A stretch of DNA of 64,000 nucleotides, taken from positions 40,681 through 104,680 of the forward strand of contig DATMXP010000018.1 in NCBI GenBank assembly GCA_035561515.1, written 5' to 3'. Origin of the DNA: Terriglobales bacterium. Its GTDB lineage: Bacteria; Acidobacteriota; Terriglobia; Terriglobales; Acidobacteriaceae. A model generated the notes under the pieces. It saw nothing but the letters and a program-made list of their open reading frames with translations. It ran no database searches and was not told the DNA's origin. The position numbers and the translations under genes are program-made. Below, piece after piece: positions 17,829 to 27,053 of this stretch (position 1 is the first letter of the stretch; each line of letters opens with the position of its first letter).

Positions 17829-18482
17829 ATGATAGCGAAAATCATTGAAGTACTTAGCGGCTTCATTATTGCCGTCATTTCTTCGAGCGGCTATTTCGGA
17901 GTGATGATCCTGATGGCGATCGAGTCAGCGTGTATCCCGCTGCCGTCGGAGATCATCATGCCGTTTTCCGGCTACCTGGTTTACACCGGGCGCTTCGACC
18001 TGTTCTGGGTCGCAACAGCGGGTGCAATCGGGTGCAATGTTGGATCGGTGTTCGCGTACTACCTCGGCTACTACGGCGGGCGTCCGCTGGTTGAAAAGTA
18101 CGGGCGCTACATTCTGCTGAGCGAAAAAGAGCTGCACTGGGCCGACCGTTTCTTCGAGAAGTATGGCGACTGGGCCGTGTTCATCAGCCGCTTGCTACCG
18201 GTGGTGAGAACGTTCATCGCACTGCCGGCGGGCATCGCGCGCATGAAGCAGTTGCGTTTCCACGTGTTCACGTTTGTCGGCTCGTGGCCGTGGTGCTTTG
18301 GGCTGGCGTGGGTCGGAATGAAACTCGGCGAGCAGTGGAATAGCGATCCCCGACTGAAGGCGTGGTTCCACCGTTTCGACGCGGTAATCCTTGGGATTAT
18401 CGTTCTTGGTGCGGTGTGGTTCGTGTGGTCGCGCTGGCAGCATCGGATCAAGGGAACCGCCAGCGCAGAGCCTGTCGATTAA
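17829..18482 (+). CDS. DedA-family membrane protein
   Basis: 217 residues, four or more hydrophobic segments. The DedA/SNARE-associated motifs are present: ESACIPLPSEIIMPFSGYL (about 37-55), the glycine-rich GAIGCNVGSVFAYYLGYYGGRPLVEKYG, and FEKYGDWAVFISRLLPVVRTFIALPAGIARM with the conserved arginine. DedA/VTT proteins act in the inner membrane; recent work links them to undecaprenyl phosphate or phospholipid flipping. SD AAGG lies about 9 nt before ATG 17829. Confidence 0.93.
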   Translation: MIAKIIEVLSGFIIAVISSSGYFGVMILMAIESACIPLPSEIIMPFSGYLVYTGRFDLFWVATAGAIGCNVGSVFAYYLGYYGGRPLVEKYGRYILLSEKELHWADRFFEKYGDWAVFISRLLPVVRTFIALPAGIARMKQLRFHVFTFVGSWPWCFGLAWVGMKLGEQWNSDPRLKAWFHRFDAVILGIIVLGAVWFVWSRWQHRIKGTASAEPVD

Positions 18483-18502
18483 CGGGTCGCTTGCGTTCTG
18501 AG

Positions 18503-19087
18503 TTAGTCCTTTAGCGATTTTTTCTGCTCGGTGGGCTGGTCCTTCGCTTCGTCCTTCTTTAGTTCGGGCGGGGGTACAGCGTCGTTGTAGATGGAGCGCG
18601 CGATCTTCCAAGAGCCGTCGGGCTGCCGCTTCAGGATACGCATGACGTTGTAGCGGAAGGGATGTTCTTCGCCGCCTGAAAAGGGACGGGTGCGTCCGGT
18701 GATCACGCCCCACTCATACGCTGTGTCCGCGATGATGTGCACCTCCTGGAACTGTTCGTCGTAGGCCAGCATTTCCGTGCTCTTCATCTCATCGATGTGT
18801 TGCTGGAGCTTTTTCATGTTGGCGTCTCTGCCGACGATAGGCGGTTCGCCGGGGTGGATCATGACGACGTCGTCGGTCCAGAGGGATTGTAGGCGGTCGG
18901 CGTCGAGCGCAATGGAAGCTTCGATGTCGCGGGAGTGGAGGTCATTGATGGCCTCCTGGTCCTCGGCAAATTGCTGCTTTTGGGTGGCGCTTGGCGCGGT
19001 GCTACGGTGGGCCGGAGCTTTGCGCTGGGCTGTCGCAAGGGGAACGAAGATGGCGAGCAATATGAGCGAATACAGTATGCGGCGCAA
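18503..19087 (-). CDS. Exported NTF2-like (DUF4440/SnoaL-type) protein
   Basis: 194 residues if started at TTG 19087, which has AAGGAG 6 nt upstream (overlapping the stop of the SDR gene). The product then begins with a clean signal peptide (RRILYSLILLAIFVPLATAQ). The NTF2-like cone-shaped domain spans about 40-170 (INDLHSRDIEASIALDADRLQSLWTDDVVMIHPGEPPIVGRDANMKK). No catalytic residues can be named. A charged C-terminal tail follows. It is coupled to the SDR gene just upstream. Function unknown. Confidence 0.78.
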   Translation of the reverse strand: MRRILYSLILLAIFVPLATAQRKAPAHRSTAPSATQKQQFAEDQEAINDLHSRDIEASIALDADRLQSLWTDDVVMIHPGEPPIVGRDANMKKLQQHIDEMKSTEMLAYDEQFQEVHIIADTAYEWGVITGRTRPFSGGEEHPFRYNVMRILKRQPDGSWKIARSIYNDAVPPPELKKDEAKDQPTEQKKSLKD

Positions 19088-19097
19088 TGCGGTCTCC

Positions 19098-19946
19098 TTA
19101 GTCAATCTTGATCGCTTTGGTGATGAGCTTTTCGTACACGCGAAAAGGAGTTAGACGCTTCAACCATACCTGCAGATGGGCGTCGTGGCCGATGACGTAG
19201 CGGACTTTCGGGTGGGGGTCGTTTGCCACACGAACGACGAGTTGAGCTACTTTGCGGGGATCACCCTTCCTGATTTTCCCGCTGGTGACAAAATCACGAA
19301 ATCTGCGGGCGCGTTCGATGTTGGGAGATGAATTATCGAATGCTCCCCGGGCGAGTTTTGCGTTCTTCAGCCAGATATCGGTGTCATAGGCACCGGGTTC
19401 GATGAGACTGACTTTGATTCCTACACTGCGAATTTCCATGCGCAGCGATTCCGTCCAGCCTTCCAGCGCATATTTTGAGGAGCAGTAGGAACTCAGGGAC
19501 GGCTGTCCGGCACGTCCTGCAATCGAGGAGATCATGATGATCTGGCCGGATTTCTGCGTGCGCATCGTAGGAAGTGCCGCCCTAGTAACTGAAACGTGTC
19601 CGAAGAAATTAGTTTCGAATTGTTCGCGTAATTCTTCGAGCTGGACGTCTTCGGCAAATCCTGCGAGAGGGAATCCGGCGTTGTTGACCAGCAGGTCGAT
19701 GCGGCCATGATCGCGAACCACCGACCCGATGCACGCTGAAATTGACTCGGGCTTGGTGACATCCAACTGGCGGATATCGACGTTCGCCGCAACCCCTGCC
19801 GAGGCAAGCGCCTGATCGAGAGCGGTACGCCTCTCCAGATTGCGCATAGTTGCGACGACGCGGAAGCCGTTTCTGGCGAGTTCCACGGTGCTCAGCAGGC
19901 CAATGCCGCTGGAGGTGCCGGTGATGACAGCAACTCTGTTGTTCAT
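19098..19946 (-). CDS. Short-chain dehydrogenase/reductase (SDR)
   Basis: 282 residues, classical SDR. The NAD(P)-binding glycine motif TGTSSGIG is at 9-16, NNAG at 88-91, catalytic S140/S141, and YxxxK = Y154-K158. R37 after the second strand (TMRN) suggests NADP(H). The C-terminal extension resembles the retinol-dehydrogenase/oxidoreductase group. The substrate is unknown. It probably forms a two-gene unit with the NTF2-like gene downstream. Confidence 0.93.
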   Translation of the reverse strand: MNNRVAVITGTSSGIGLLSTVELARNGFRVVATMRNLERRTALDQALASAGVAANVDIRQLDVTKPESISACIGSVVRDHGRIDLLVNNAGFPLAGFAEDVQLEELREQFETNFFGHVSVTRAALPTMRTQKSGQIIMISSIAGRAGQPSLSSYCSSKYALEGWTESLRMEIRSVGIKVSLIEPGAYDTDIWLKNAKLARGAFDNSSPNIERARRFRDFVTSGKIRKGDPRKVAQLVVRVANDPHPKVRYVIGHDAHLQVWLKRLTPFRVYEKLITKAIKID

Positions 19947-19983
19947 GATTCGTGGTTCCCTGATTGGGCAGCTATTGTAGCCC

Positions 19984-21546
19984 CTAGCGGGATACGTCGG
20001 GTGCGGTGTCTCCGGGCACGCGCAGAATGGTGCGGCCGGCGCTGGTGATCTTCACGACTTCACCGGGACGCGGAGAGATGGCATCTTCGTCGCTGGCGGT
20101 CTTCTCGCGCAGTTCGATCGAGAGCGAGTTGGTGGCTTCTGCAACCTTCACGCCAAAAGAAGCGCGGTTGCTGAGATCGAAGACGATGCGAGTGATCCCG
20201 GGCTTGTAGGCCGAAATGCGAATGCGGGAGACCAGGCCGCCGGAGGTGGGAACCGATGCCCCTTCTGCACCAACGAGATTTACCCCGTACAAATCAAAGT
20301 AGACGCGGTTCGGTCCGTTGATGGAGAAACCCTCATATGCCACGCGTCGGGGAAGATCGATGCTGAGTACCACCAGGGAAGGGCTGGCAGCGAGATGGAC
20401 TGCCTGCGGCAGATTTGCGCTCGGCTTAACCTCTTCCGTGCTGACCGGCTTTAAAAGCGATTCCTCCGCAGGGGTAGCAACAGGCTCGGAAGCGGGCGCA
20501 GCCGCATTCATGATGGAAGCCGGGGCTGGCGCTTTCGCAGACGACAGGCGGTTAATGGACATGAACCCGATTCCCGCCAGGAACATCAGGATTATCACGA
20601 TCGCGATAAGGACCGGAAGACGATTTTCGCCACTCGAATCGGCCTTCGAAGAAGGCTCCTCGAACTCAGCGACGGACTCGTCCACAATGGTGCCAACAAA
20701 GGTCGGTTTCGGTCGGTCAGAAACCTCGGCAGGCGTAACCGGCGGTATCGGGACCGCAGCGGCAACCGTTTCAGGAGACTGAAACTGCTCGACTGTTTCC
20801 GCCTCACGGTGTGGAGCGGCTGGAATCAAGGACCCAGCGCCAACCTGCATGCGCGAATTGTGCTGGAGCGATTCGGCGATTAGAGCCTGTGTCCAACGCA
20901 GAGTTCCGATGTCGCGGTGAGAGAAGTGCTGCGCGCGCGGCGAGAATACGGCCAGAATGCCAATCAGTTTGCCATCGGAGAGCAACGGCAGGTACAGCAT
21001 GGACTTCACGCCAAGTGCGGTGCACGCGGTGTAATCGACGCGAGGATCTGCCGCGGCGTTCATGCAGATAACGCTCTCGCGAGTACGTATGCATTCGCCG
21101 CTCAAGCCGGAGAGGGCATTGAAGCGGGACCCAAGGTTCGGGGCGGAGTTGCCACTGCGCGCTACGCAGACCATCGACTGTTCATTGCCTAATGCGATGG
21201 CCGCTCCGGTAGCCTCTGTCAGGGTTTGCGCTCCGGCAACAATGCGTTGTAACGCGGCTGGGAATCCTCGTTGCACGCTGGCCGCAAACTGCTCAGGGGC
21301 GAGCGATTGGATCATTGCGGCGGTATCACGCCGCAATTTATGGAATTCCTGCTGGATGGTGTAGGCAAAGCCAAGGAATGCCTGAAGCATGTCCCACTCG
21401 TGGGGCGCAGGAACCGCCGTCCGCGAGCGGATGCGATGCAAATCCTTGTTCGAGTTGTACTTGTCGGCCAACGACGATCGCAGCCTGTTCCTAGGAGATG
21501 CACCATTATTGGTGAAATGAAAATCCAGTTCAAGCAAGAAGCGCAA
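19984..21546 (-). CDS. GAF domain - transmembrane - AMIN domain fusion protein
   Basis: 520 residues. A cytoplasmic N-terminus holds a GAF-like sensor domain (about 95-230: ATGAAIALGNEQSMVCVAR, YLPLLSDGKLIGILAVFSP). A proline-rich linker, a single membrane helix (about 310-331) and a periplasmic C-terminus follow. The last about 130 residues (390-485) read as an AMIN domain (VVLSIDLPRRVAYEGFSIN..RVYFDLYGV...RIRISAYKPGITRIVFDL), which in amidases and PilQ binds the cell wall. The start TTG 21546 has no SD; ATG 21390 is an alternative that keeps both domains. It may link a cytoplasmic signal to the envelope. The domain calls are from pattern, not search. Confidence 0.78.
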   Translation of the reverse strand: MRFLLELDFHFTNNGASPRNRLRSSLADKYNSNKDLHRIRSRTAVPAPHEWDMLQAFLGFAYTIQQEFHKLRRDTAAMIQSLAPEQFAASVQRGFPAALQRIVAGAQTLTEATGAAIALGNEQSMVCVARSGNSAPNLGSRFNALSGLSGECIRTRESVICMNAAADPRVDYTACTALGVKSMLYLPLLSDGKLIGILAVFSPRAQHFSHRDIGTLRWTQALIAESLQHNSRMQVGAGSLIPAAPHREAETVEQFQSPETVAAAVPIPPVTPAEVSDRPKPTFVGTIVDESVAEFEEPSSKADSSGENRLPVLIAIVIILMFLAGIGFMSINRLSSAKAPAPASIMNAAAPASEPVATPAEESLLKPVSTEEVKPSANLPQAVHLAASPSLVVLSIDLPRRVAYEGFSINGPNRVYFDLYGVNLVGAEGASVPTSGGLVSRIRISAYKPGITRIVFDLSNRASFGVKVAEATNSLSIELREKTASDEDAISPRPGEVVKITSAGRTILRVPGDTAPDVSR

Positions 21547-21609
21547 AAGTTTTCAACAGGAGGAGGAACTCTGATGTGGTATATTCCGCCTCAAAGCCGA
21601 GGCTGAACA

Positions 21610-21918
21610 ATGAATTCTGTTTACGAGTCTTTGCGGGCCCTTCTCCGCACAAAAGAACTGGAAATCAAGAAATTAGAGAAAGAAATCGAAGCTCTGCGCG
21701 TGGTGCTGCCCATCGTTGCGGAGGCTGGTAGTGCCGTTCCCGAGCAGGAGCCTGCCACCTCGGGCGCGAAGTTCACCCCTGAAGCTGCTTCCAAAGCCAA
21801 GCCCTATACGCCTGCGGAATTTGAGAACGTGATGGCGCAAGCCGCGGCTGCATCGGCCGGATCCATCAACATACCGGCGCCCGACCTCACGCCGAAACCG
21901 CGCACCAACTGGCCGTAA
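21610..21918 (+). CDS. Small coiled-coil hypothetical protein
   Basis: 102 residues. The N-terminal 30 residues form a strongly heptad-patterned helix (LRTKELEIKKLEKEIEALRVVLPIV) and the rest is alanine/proline-rich and probably disordered. Divergent from the GAF-AMIN gene and followed by a GC hairpin. I recognise no family beyond similar short acidobacterial proteins. The ribosome site is weak. Confidence 0.55.
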   Translation: MNSVYESLRALLRTKELEIKKLEKEIEALRVVLPIVAEAGSAVPEQEPATSGAKFTPEAASKAKPYTPAEFENVMAQAAAASAGSINIPAPDLTPKPRTNWP

Positions 21919-21947
21919 ATCGGCGAAATTGACCTCTTCCGGCCCAA

Positions 21948-21968
21948 GCCGTCCCCTAGCGGGACGGC
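21948..21968 (+). terminator. GC hairpin, probable terminator
   Basis: Perfect 8-bp stem GCCGTCCC/GGGACGGC with a 5-nt loop, 30 nt after the small coiled-coil gene. Only a short CTTAT follows, so termination efficiency is uncertain. Confidence 0.5.
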
Positions 21969-22032
21969 CTTATGCCCGTACGTTACCCCCGTAATTTGAG
22001 CAAGATACCGGGAAGCCCTAACATCCCGGTGA

Positions 22033-23019
22033 ATGTCCTATCGAACCGAGGAGCGGACCCGCTTGCGTCTGACGGCCCTGGTATGGGGATCAGACGGCAA
22101 CGGGCACATGTTCATGGAGCAGGTCCAGACATTGGACATCTCTCCCATGGGCGCAAGGCTGAAGGGTCTTTCGCACCCGGTTTCCACGGGATCGATCCTG
22201 GGCATTCAAAACGGCGACAACCAGGGCCGCTTCGAAGTTGTGTGGATTGGCGAAAAGGGAAGCGACCGCGAAGGACAGATTGGCGTCCGTTGCATCCAGA
22301 TCGGTCGTCAGACCAGGAAATCGATTCTGTACATCGACGATCAGGACTTCGAACTCGAGCGGCGCGTTCCGCTGTTACAGGCTTTTGGTTACGAGCCGCA
22401 CACCGCGGCTACTGCGCAGGAAGCATTTGATCAAATGAACAAAGTCCACTTCCAGGCTGTCATGGTGGACCAGCCCTTCCCCGGCGTTAACGATGTCACG
22501 TTCATCGATCAGATCAAGCGGACACAACCGGACACCAAGATTCTGGTTGTTTCCGCTTTTCCTTCGCAGGTACCGGAACGAGTCGTCGAGTTGGCGGACA
22601 CTTTCCTGCATAAAGGCGAGAACCAGAACAAATTGATAGCCGCCATCGAGCAGTTGATCGGCCCGGGTCACACCATCAAATGGCCGATCACGCGAACCAT
22701 CCAACGCTACAAAGTGGTTGTGCCTGTAGCTGTCCGCGTCCTTCGCAGCGGCGTGAGCGTGCAGATGATCGGCACCTCGGTTGACCTTGGCGAAGGAGGC
22801 ATGGGGGTACAGGTAGCGGGTGGAGAACTCGCAGCCGGCGAAATCATCAACATCGAGTTCTCATTGCCGACGGCGCCGCATCCGCTCAAACTCTACGCAA
22901 TGGTGCGCCATCGCAAGATCGATCATTACGGAATCCAGTTTGTGGACATCGGCGCTGAAAACCGGCAGGCGATCAGCGATTTGTGCGACGTGCTTGTGCC
23001 AATGGATCTCCCCCACTAG
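22033..23019 (+). CDS. PilZ - receiver - PilZ regulator
   Basis: 328 residues in three parts. An N-terminal PilZ-like domain (about 3-95) has RTEERTRLRL and DISPMGARLKG. A receiver domain (about 97-210) has D102/D103, phospho-acceptor D146, S174 and K194. A C-terminal PilZ domain (about 220-325) has QRYKVVVPV and DLGEGGMGV, fitting the RxxxR and D/NxSxxG c-di-GMP contact motifs loosely. This would combine phosphorylation input with c-di-GMP sensing in a single cytoplasmic protein. No kinase is adjacent. It lies between two unrelated genes, probably monocistronic. Confidence 0.82.
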   Translation: MSYRTEERTRLRLTALVWGSDGNGHMFMEQVQTLDISPMGARLKGLSHPVSTGSILGIQNGDNQGRFEVVWIGEKGSDREGQIGVRCIQIGRQTRKSILYIDDQDFELERRVPLLQAFGYEPHTAATAQEAFDQMNKVHFQAVMVDQPFPGVNDVTFIDQIKRTQPDTKILVVSAFPSQVPERVVELADTFLHKGENQNKLIAAIEQLIGPGHTIKWPITRTIQRYKVVVPVAVRVLRSGVSVQMIGTSVDLGEGGMGVQVAGGELAAGEIINIEFSLPTAPHPLKLYAMVRHRKIDHYGIQFVDIGAENRQAISDLCDVLVPMDLPH

Positions 23020-23176
23020 ATATCCCGGCAGTCATTCACAAAGAACAAGTTCAATGTCAGTGCGATGCGTCACAATGCGCATTCTCGCATTATGGTACAA
23101 GTGCATTGCAATTCCGCTCTCAATACGAGAACATAGTCAGTTTGTAATACCAATCCTGCACTGATAGGAATAGTTG

Positions 23177-24535
23177 ATGGCAAATCGGGATAACCTCGGC
23201 CGCTCGAAGGCTTCCTCCCAGGGAACTGAGATTGCGCCCGCAAAGGGCAAACTTGGCGTTTTGCTGCCTGGCATGGGCGCCGTTGCTACGACGTTTGTCG
23301 CTGGTGTTGAAGCCGTTCGCAAAAAGATTGCAGAGCCCATTGGATCGCTGACGCAGATGGGTACCATTCGTCTTGGCAAGCGTACAGACGCGCGTTCGCC
23401 GAAGATCAATGAGTTCGTGCCCCTCGCGAAGCTAAACGACCTCGTGTTTGGTGGCTGGGACATCTTCGAAGACAACATGTACGAATCCGCCACGAATGCG
23501 GGCGTGCTCGACTATCGGCTCCTCGAGCAGATCAAGCCTTTCCTGAAAGGCATTAAGCCGATGAAGGCCGTGTTCGATCACAATTACGTGAAGCTGATCG
23601 ACGGCCCGAACAAGAAGAAGGGCAAGAACAAGATGGACCTCGCGGAACAACTGCGTGACGACATCCGCAAGTTCCGCCGCGCCAACAAGTGCGACCGCAT
23701 GGTGGCCGTGTGGTGTGGTTCGACCGAATCGTTCATCAAGCCGATGGAGATCCACTCCTCGCTGGCGAAGTTCGAGAAGGCACTGCAGAAGAGCGATCCG
23801 AACATTGCGCCCTCGATGATGTACGCGTATGCCTGCCTGAAAGAGCAGGTGCCCTACGCGAACGGCGCGCCGAACCTTTCGACCGACATTCCGGCGATGC
23901 TCGAACTGTCACGCGCGAACGAGACGCCCATCTGCGGCAAGGACTACAAGACCGGCCAGACGCTGATGAAAACCATCCTGGCGCCGGGCTTCAAGGCACG
24001 CTTGCTCGGAATGAACGGATGGTTCTCGACGAACATCCTCGGCAACCGTGATGGCGAAGTGCTGGAAGATCCGGGTTCCTTCAAGACAAAGGAAGAATCA
24101 AAGCTGTCGGTGCTCGAGTACATTCTGCAACCGGAGCTTTATCCGCAGCTTTACGGCAACATCACGCACAAGGTGAAGATCAATTATTACCCGCCGCGTG
24201 GTGACAACAAGGAAGGCTGGGACAACATCGACATCTTCGGATGGCTCGGCTATCCGATGCAGATCAAGGTGGACTTCCTCTGCCGCGACTCGATCCTTGC
24301 GGCGCCGATCGTTCTCGACCTGGTCCTGTTCATGGACCTGGCGCAACGCACCTCCACGCTGCGTGGAATCGGTATCCAGGAATGGTTGAGCTTCTACTTC
24401 AAGTCGCCGATGACGGTGCCGGGACTGTATCCGGAACACGACCTGTTCATCCAGTTAATGAAACTGAAGAACACGCTGCGTCACCTGAAGGGCGAGGAAC
24501 TGATTACCCACCTCGGACTGGAGTATTACGACTAA
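23177..24535 (+). CDS. ino1: Inositol-3-phosphate synthase
   Basis: Converts glucose-6-phosphate to myo-inositol-3-phosphate using NAD as a catalytic cofactor. 452 residues from ATG 23177. The N-terminal dinucleotide motif (LGVLLPGMGAVATTFVAGVEA), the DLVFGGWDIFEDNMYESA segment and the catalytic-domain motif WFSTNILGNRDGEVL with following lysines (FKTKEESK) are well conserved. It resembles the bacterial/archaeal Ino1 group. Inositol may serve phosphoinositide lipids, sphingolipid decoration or solutes. A strong terminator follows, so it is probably transcribed alone. Confidence 0.95.
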   Translation: MANRDNLGRSKASSQGTEIAPAKGKLGVLLPGMGAVATTFVAGVEAVRKKIAEPIGSLTQMGTIRLGKRTDARSPKINEFVPLAKLNDLVFGGWDIFEDNMYESATNAGVLDYRLLEQIKPFLKGIKPMKAVFDHNYVKLIDGPNKKKGKNKMDLAEQLRDDIRKFRRANKCDRMVAVWCGSTESFIKPMEIHSSLAKFEKALQKSDPNIAPSMMYAYACLKEQVPYANGAPNLSTDIPAMLELSRANETPICGKDYKTGQTLMKTILAPGFKARLLGMNGWFSTNILGNRDGEVLEDPGSFKTKEESKLSVLEYILQPELYPQLYGNITHKVKINYYPPRGDNKEGWDNIDIFGWLGYPMQIKVDFLCRDSILAAPIVLDLVLFMDLAQRTSTLRGIGIQEWLSFYFKSPMTVPGLYPEHDLFIQLMKLKNTLRHLKGEELITHLGLEYYD

Positions 24536-24551
24536 CGATTACCTTTTCCGA

Positions 24552-24582
24552 AACCCCTGCCACACGCAGGGGTTTTTCTTTT
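24552..24582 (+). terminator. Intrinsic terminator after ino1
   Basis: Perfect 9-bp stem AACCCCTGC/GCAGGGGTT, 5-nt loop, then TTTCTTTT. Confidence 0.92.
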
Positions 24583-24655
24583 GTAGGCTAGAGTTAGCAG
24601 CATCCGAAACGGAGGATGCGTCTAAACAGCGGCGGCAATGGATTGGGAGGAAAGA

Positions 24656-25264
24656 TTGAAACAATTCTGCGTAGTGATGCTACTCATCTGTCTTGCGGCG
24701 GTTGCGGCAATGGCGCAGGAGGGCAACGTGGCGATTGGCGTCAGCACCACGATGTCGCCGGGGCCATCGCAGGCCGTCATGAATTCAGGGACGTATTACG
24801 CACCCACCATTGGGGGCGGCTCGTACATCAATTTCAGCGGCGATTTTCTTATTAAGAAGAACTTTGGCGTGGGAGGCGAAGTTGCCTGGCGCGCCAGCCA
24901 GAATCTGTATCAGGGATATCAACCATATCGCCCGTTTTATTACGACTTTTACGGTGTCTACGCGCCCAAGTTTGGGAAGTACTTCGGAGTTGAAGCTCTG
25001 GCCGGAATCGGCGCGGAAAGCGTCCGCTTCTACACGAATTACTACAACTGCAGCTATTTCGGCGGTTGCACGAATTACGTCAGCAGCAATCACTTCATGG
25101 GCGTCTTCGGCGGCGGGTTGAAGTTTTACCCCACTGGCGGAAACTGGTTCATCAGGCCAGAAGTCCGGGTGTACACGGTTCGCAATAACGAGGAATTTAG
25201 CAGCGGGCGCGTGGTTAGGTCCGGAGTGTCGATCGGATACACGTTTGGCGGCTCGAATTACTAG
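24656..25264 (+). CDS. Exported outer-membrane beta-barrel-like protein
   Basis: 202 residues from TTG 24656, chosen because GGGAGG lies 5 nt upstream; ATG 24638 would place the SD inside the gene. A signal peptide (KQFCVVMLLICLAAVAAMAQ) is followed by alternating amphipathic strands rich in Tyr/Phe/Gly, ending in aromatic-terminated strands (FIRPEVRVYTV, SGVSIGYTFGG) typical of OmpA-like/OMP_b-brl eight-stranded barrels. Two cysteines (NCSYFGGC) may form a loop disulphide. Function unknown. Confidence 0.8.
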   Translation: MKQFCVVMLLICLAAVAAMAQEGNVAIGVSTTMSPGPSQAVMNSGTYYAPTIGGGSYINFSGDFLIKKNFGVGGEVAWRASQNLYQGYQPYRPFYYDFYGVYAPKFGKYFGVEALAGIGAESVRFYTNYYNCSYFGGCTNYVSSNHFMGVFGGGLKFYPTGGNWFIRPEVRVYTVRNNEEFSSGRVVRSGVSIGYTFGGSNY

Positions 25265-25344
25265 AGAAGGTGTCCCACTTGTACCGTGACATCTGCTGAG
25301 CACCGGAACGCGTCTAACCCCAGGTGGAGTGAGGAGACTGGGGA

Positions 25345-26328
25345 TTGCGACGGACTGTTGTTGCGCGCAGTGCCGCGGAGATGTTGCGGCTTCGGGATCG
25401 CTGGGAAGAGCTGGACGAACTGAACCCGTGTACGACGTTGTTCCAGTCGTTCGCCTGGAATATTGCTGCCGCGCGCCTGTTTGCGGAACGGGAACATCCA
25501 GAGGTTATCTACTGCGAAAATGATAACGGAGCAGCTTTGCTGCCGTGTGCGGTGGCACAGCGGACCGGCCAGTTGACCCTGCTGGGCGAATCGCTGTTTG
25601 ACTATCGCGATGTTCTCGTAGCAGGTGACGAGCAAGCGTTGCTTGACGCCTGGGAGTGCGCCGCCGAAAAGGGGCTTGATTTCTCGGCCGGAGCGCTGAG
25701 GAGCGACGCCAATTTCGGCTTTTGGCGCGGCTTCGAGACCAGCCCGTTTTACGGAGCGCCACGCGTTTCGCCGGCGCAAATTTCAAACGATCAGTTTGCT
25801 TCCGAACACAGTCGGCTCGGACGATGGTTCCGCAAGTTGGAGAAGATGGGTGCGACCTTTCGAGTCCATCCCGGCACGAATTCGCAACTCGTGCGCGAAA
25901 TCTATCAACACAAAGCGGAGCAACCTCCCGGGTCGGGCGACAACCTCTTCTCCGATCCATTGCGGCAGCAGTTCATGGTGGAAGTCTGTGCCGAGCCTGC
26001 AAGCCGGTGTGAGATATTCACCATGGAATCTGCGGGAACGCTCGTCTCCGCGCTAGTGACATTTGTGGACCGGAATGTCCGGCGCTTCTACACCATCTAC
26101 TTCGATATGTCTTGGGCGAAATATTCGCCGGGCATGTGCCTGGTGTTTGAGGTCACGCGGCGCTCGTTAGCCGAAGGGCTCGAATGCGACTACATGACGG
26201 GAGAGCACGGGTACAAGACACGACTGGCGACATCTGTGGTTCCCATGTACTGGGTGCAAGCCTCGGCATCGCGGGTCGCATTGCTCGGGCAGCCGGCTAC
26301 GGCGACAGAAGTGCCAAGCGCCGCTTAG
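25345..26328 (+). CDS. GNAT-fold acyltransferase (BioF2-like/CelD-like)
   Basis: 327 residues from TTG 25345 with GAGGAG 8-9 nt upstream. The N-terminal half (LRDRWEELDELNPCTTLFQSFAWNIAAARLF.. ALLPCAVAQRTGQLTLLGESLFDYRDVLVAG) and C-terminal half (SALVTFVDRNVRRFYTIYFDMSWAKYSPGMCLVFEVTRRSLAEGLECDYMTGEHGYKTRLAT) match the acetyltransferase family often found in exopolysaccharide loci. The donor and acceptor are unknown. The 3' end overlaps the convergent HExxH gene by 4 nt. No polysaccharide genes are adjacent. Confidence 0.8.
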   Translation: MRRTVVARSAAEMLRLRDRWEELDELNPCTTLFQSFAWNIAAARLFAEREHPEVIYCENDNGAALLPCAVAQRTGQLTLLGESLFDYRDVLVAGDEQALLDAWECAAEKGLDFSAGALRSDANFGFWRGFETSPFYGAPRVSPAQISNDQFASEHSRLGRWFRKLEKMGATFRVHPGTNSQLVREIYQHKAEQPPGSGDNLFSDPLRQQFMVEVCAEPASRCEIFTMESAGTLVSALVTFVDRNVRRFYTIYFDMSWAKYSPGMCLVFEVTRRSLAEGLECDYMTGEHGYKTRLATSVVPMYWVQASASRVALLGQPATATEVPSAA

Positions 26329-27011
26329 AGCCGCTTCAGAAAGTTTTTCGCGTCTTCGAGGTGCGGAAACAGTTTTTCTTCTTCCTGAAAATCTTTCGGA
26401 TGAACGCAGCGGCGACTTCCGCGAAGCTTTACGGGATGCTTCAGATGAAGCATCTCGTGATAGACGATGTACTCGGTCACGTAGCGGGGAATTCGCAGAT
26501 GGTCGAAGACGCGGCTGATGACGATTGCGTTGTGAGCCGGATCGTAGTGTCCGAGCATGTTTCGAGCGCTCGATTGGCTCCATGACATCTGCGGACGCGC
26601 CAGCAGCCCGAAGAAAAATCGGGCATTCAGTTCGTCGAAGATCTCGTTCAGGTCATACACGTTTCCGGCGGGATCTTCGATTTTCTTTCTGCCGCGCATC
26701 TGGCGAAGCAGGTGTGCCTTGTCGGTAATCGCCCGGCTGCTGATGTAGCGGCGATAACGCGTCGCGTGTTGAGGATGAATGTCTTTCCGGTAGATCTTCG
26801 CGATGAGGATGTGCGCAATCGCGTGCAGGACGTTCTCCGGCGCGGATTCCAGCAGGTCGGAGATGCGGAAGAGCAGCTTGCTGTCTCTGAGCCGCACTGT
26901 ATTGTTGATGTTGGCGAAAGGGAAGAAGCGGACCTCGATCTCCGGCATCGCAGCACGCGGCCGAAGTTCACGATAGGCTCTCTGGAAAATCAGGACAGGC
27001 CCCGAGGTCAC
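26325..27011 (-). CDS. SprT/YgjP-like zinc metallopeptidase-type protein
   Basis: 228 residues. HExxH zinc-binding motif at 185-189 (YHEMLHLKH), preceded by FELNARFFFGLLARPQMSWS and LGHYDPAHNAIVISRVFD, the layout of YgjP/DUF45 and SprT-like proteins. Start GTG 27011 has no visible SD. It is the last of four leftward genes after the TPR protein, 42 nt downstream of a small exported protein. Whether it is a true protease is not known for this group. Confidence 0.83.
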   Translation of the reverse strand: MTSGPVLIFQRAYRELRPRAAMPEIEVRFFPFANINNTVRLRDSKLLFRISDLLESAPENVLHAIAHILIAKIYRKDIHPQHATRYRRYISSRAITDKAHLLRQMRGRKKIEDPAGNVYDLNEIFDELNARFFFGLLARPQMSWSQSSARNMLGHYDPAHNAIVISRVFDHLRIPRYVTEYIVYHEMLHLKHPVKLRGSRRCVHPKDFQEEEKLFPHLEDAKNFLKRL

Positions 27012-27053
27012 GAAATCAGATTAGCAGAAGTGCGGGCGAACTCAACGTCGAGC

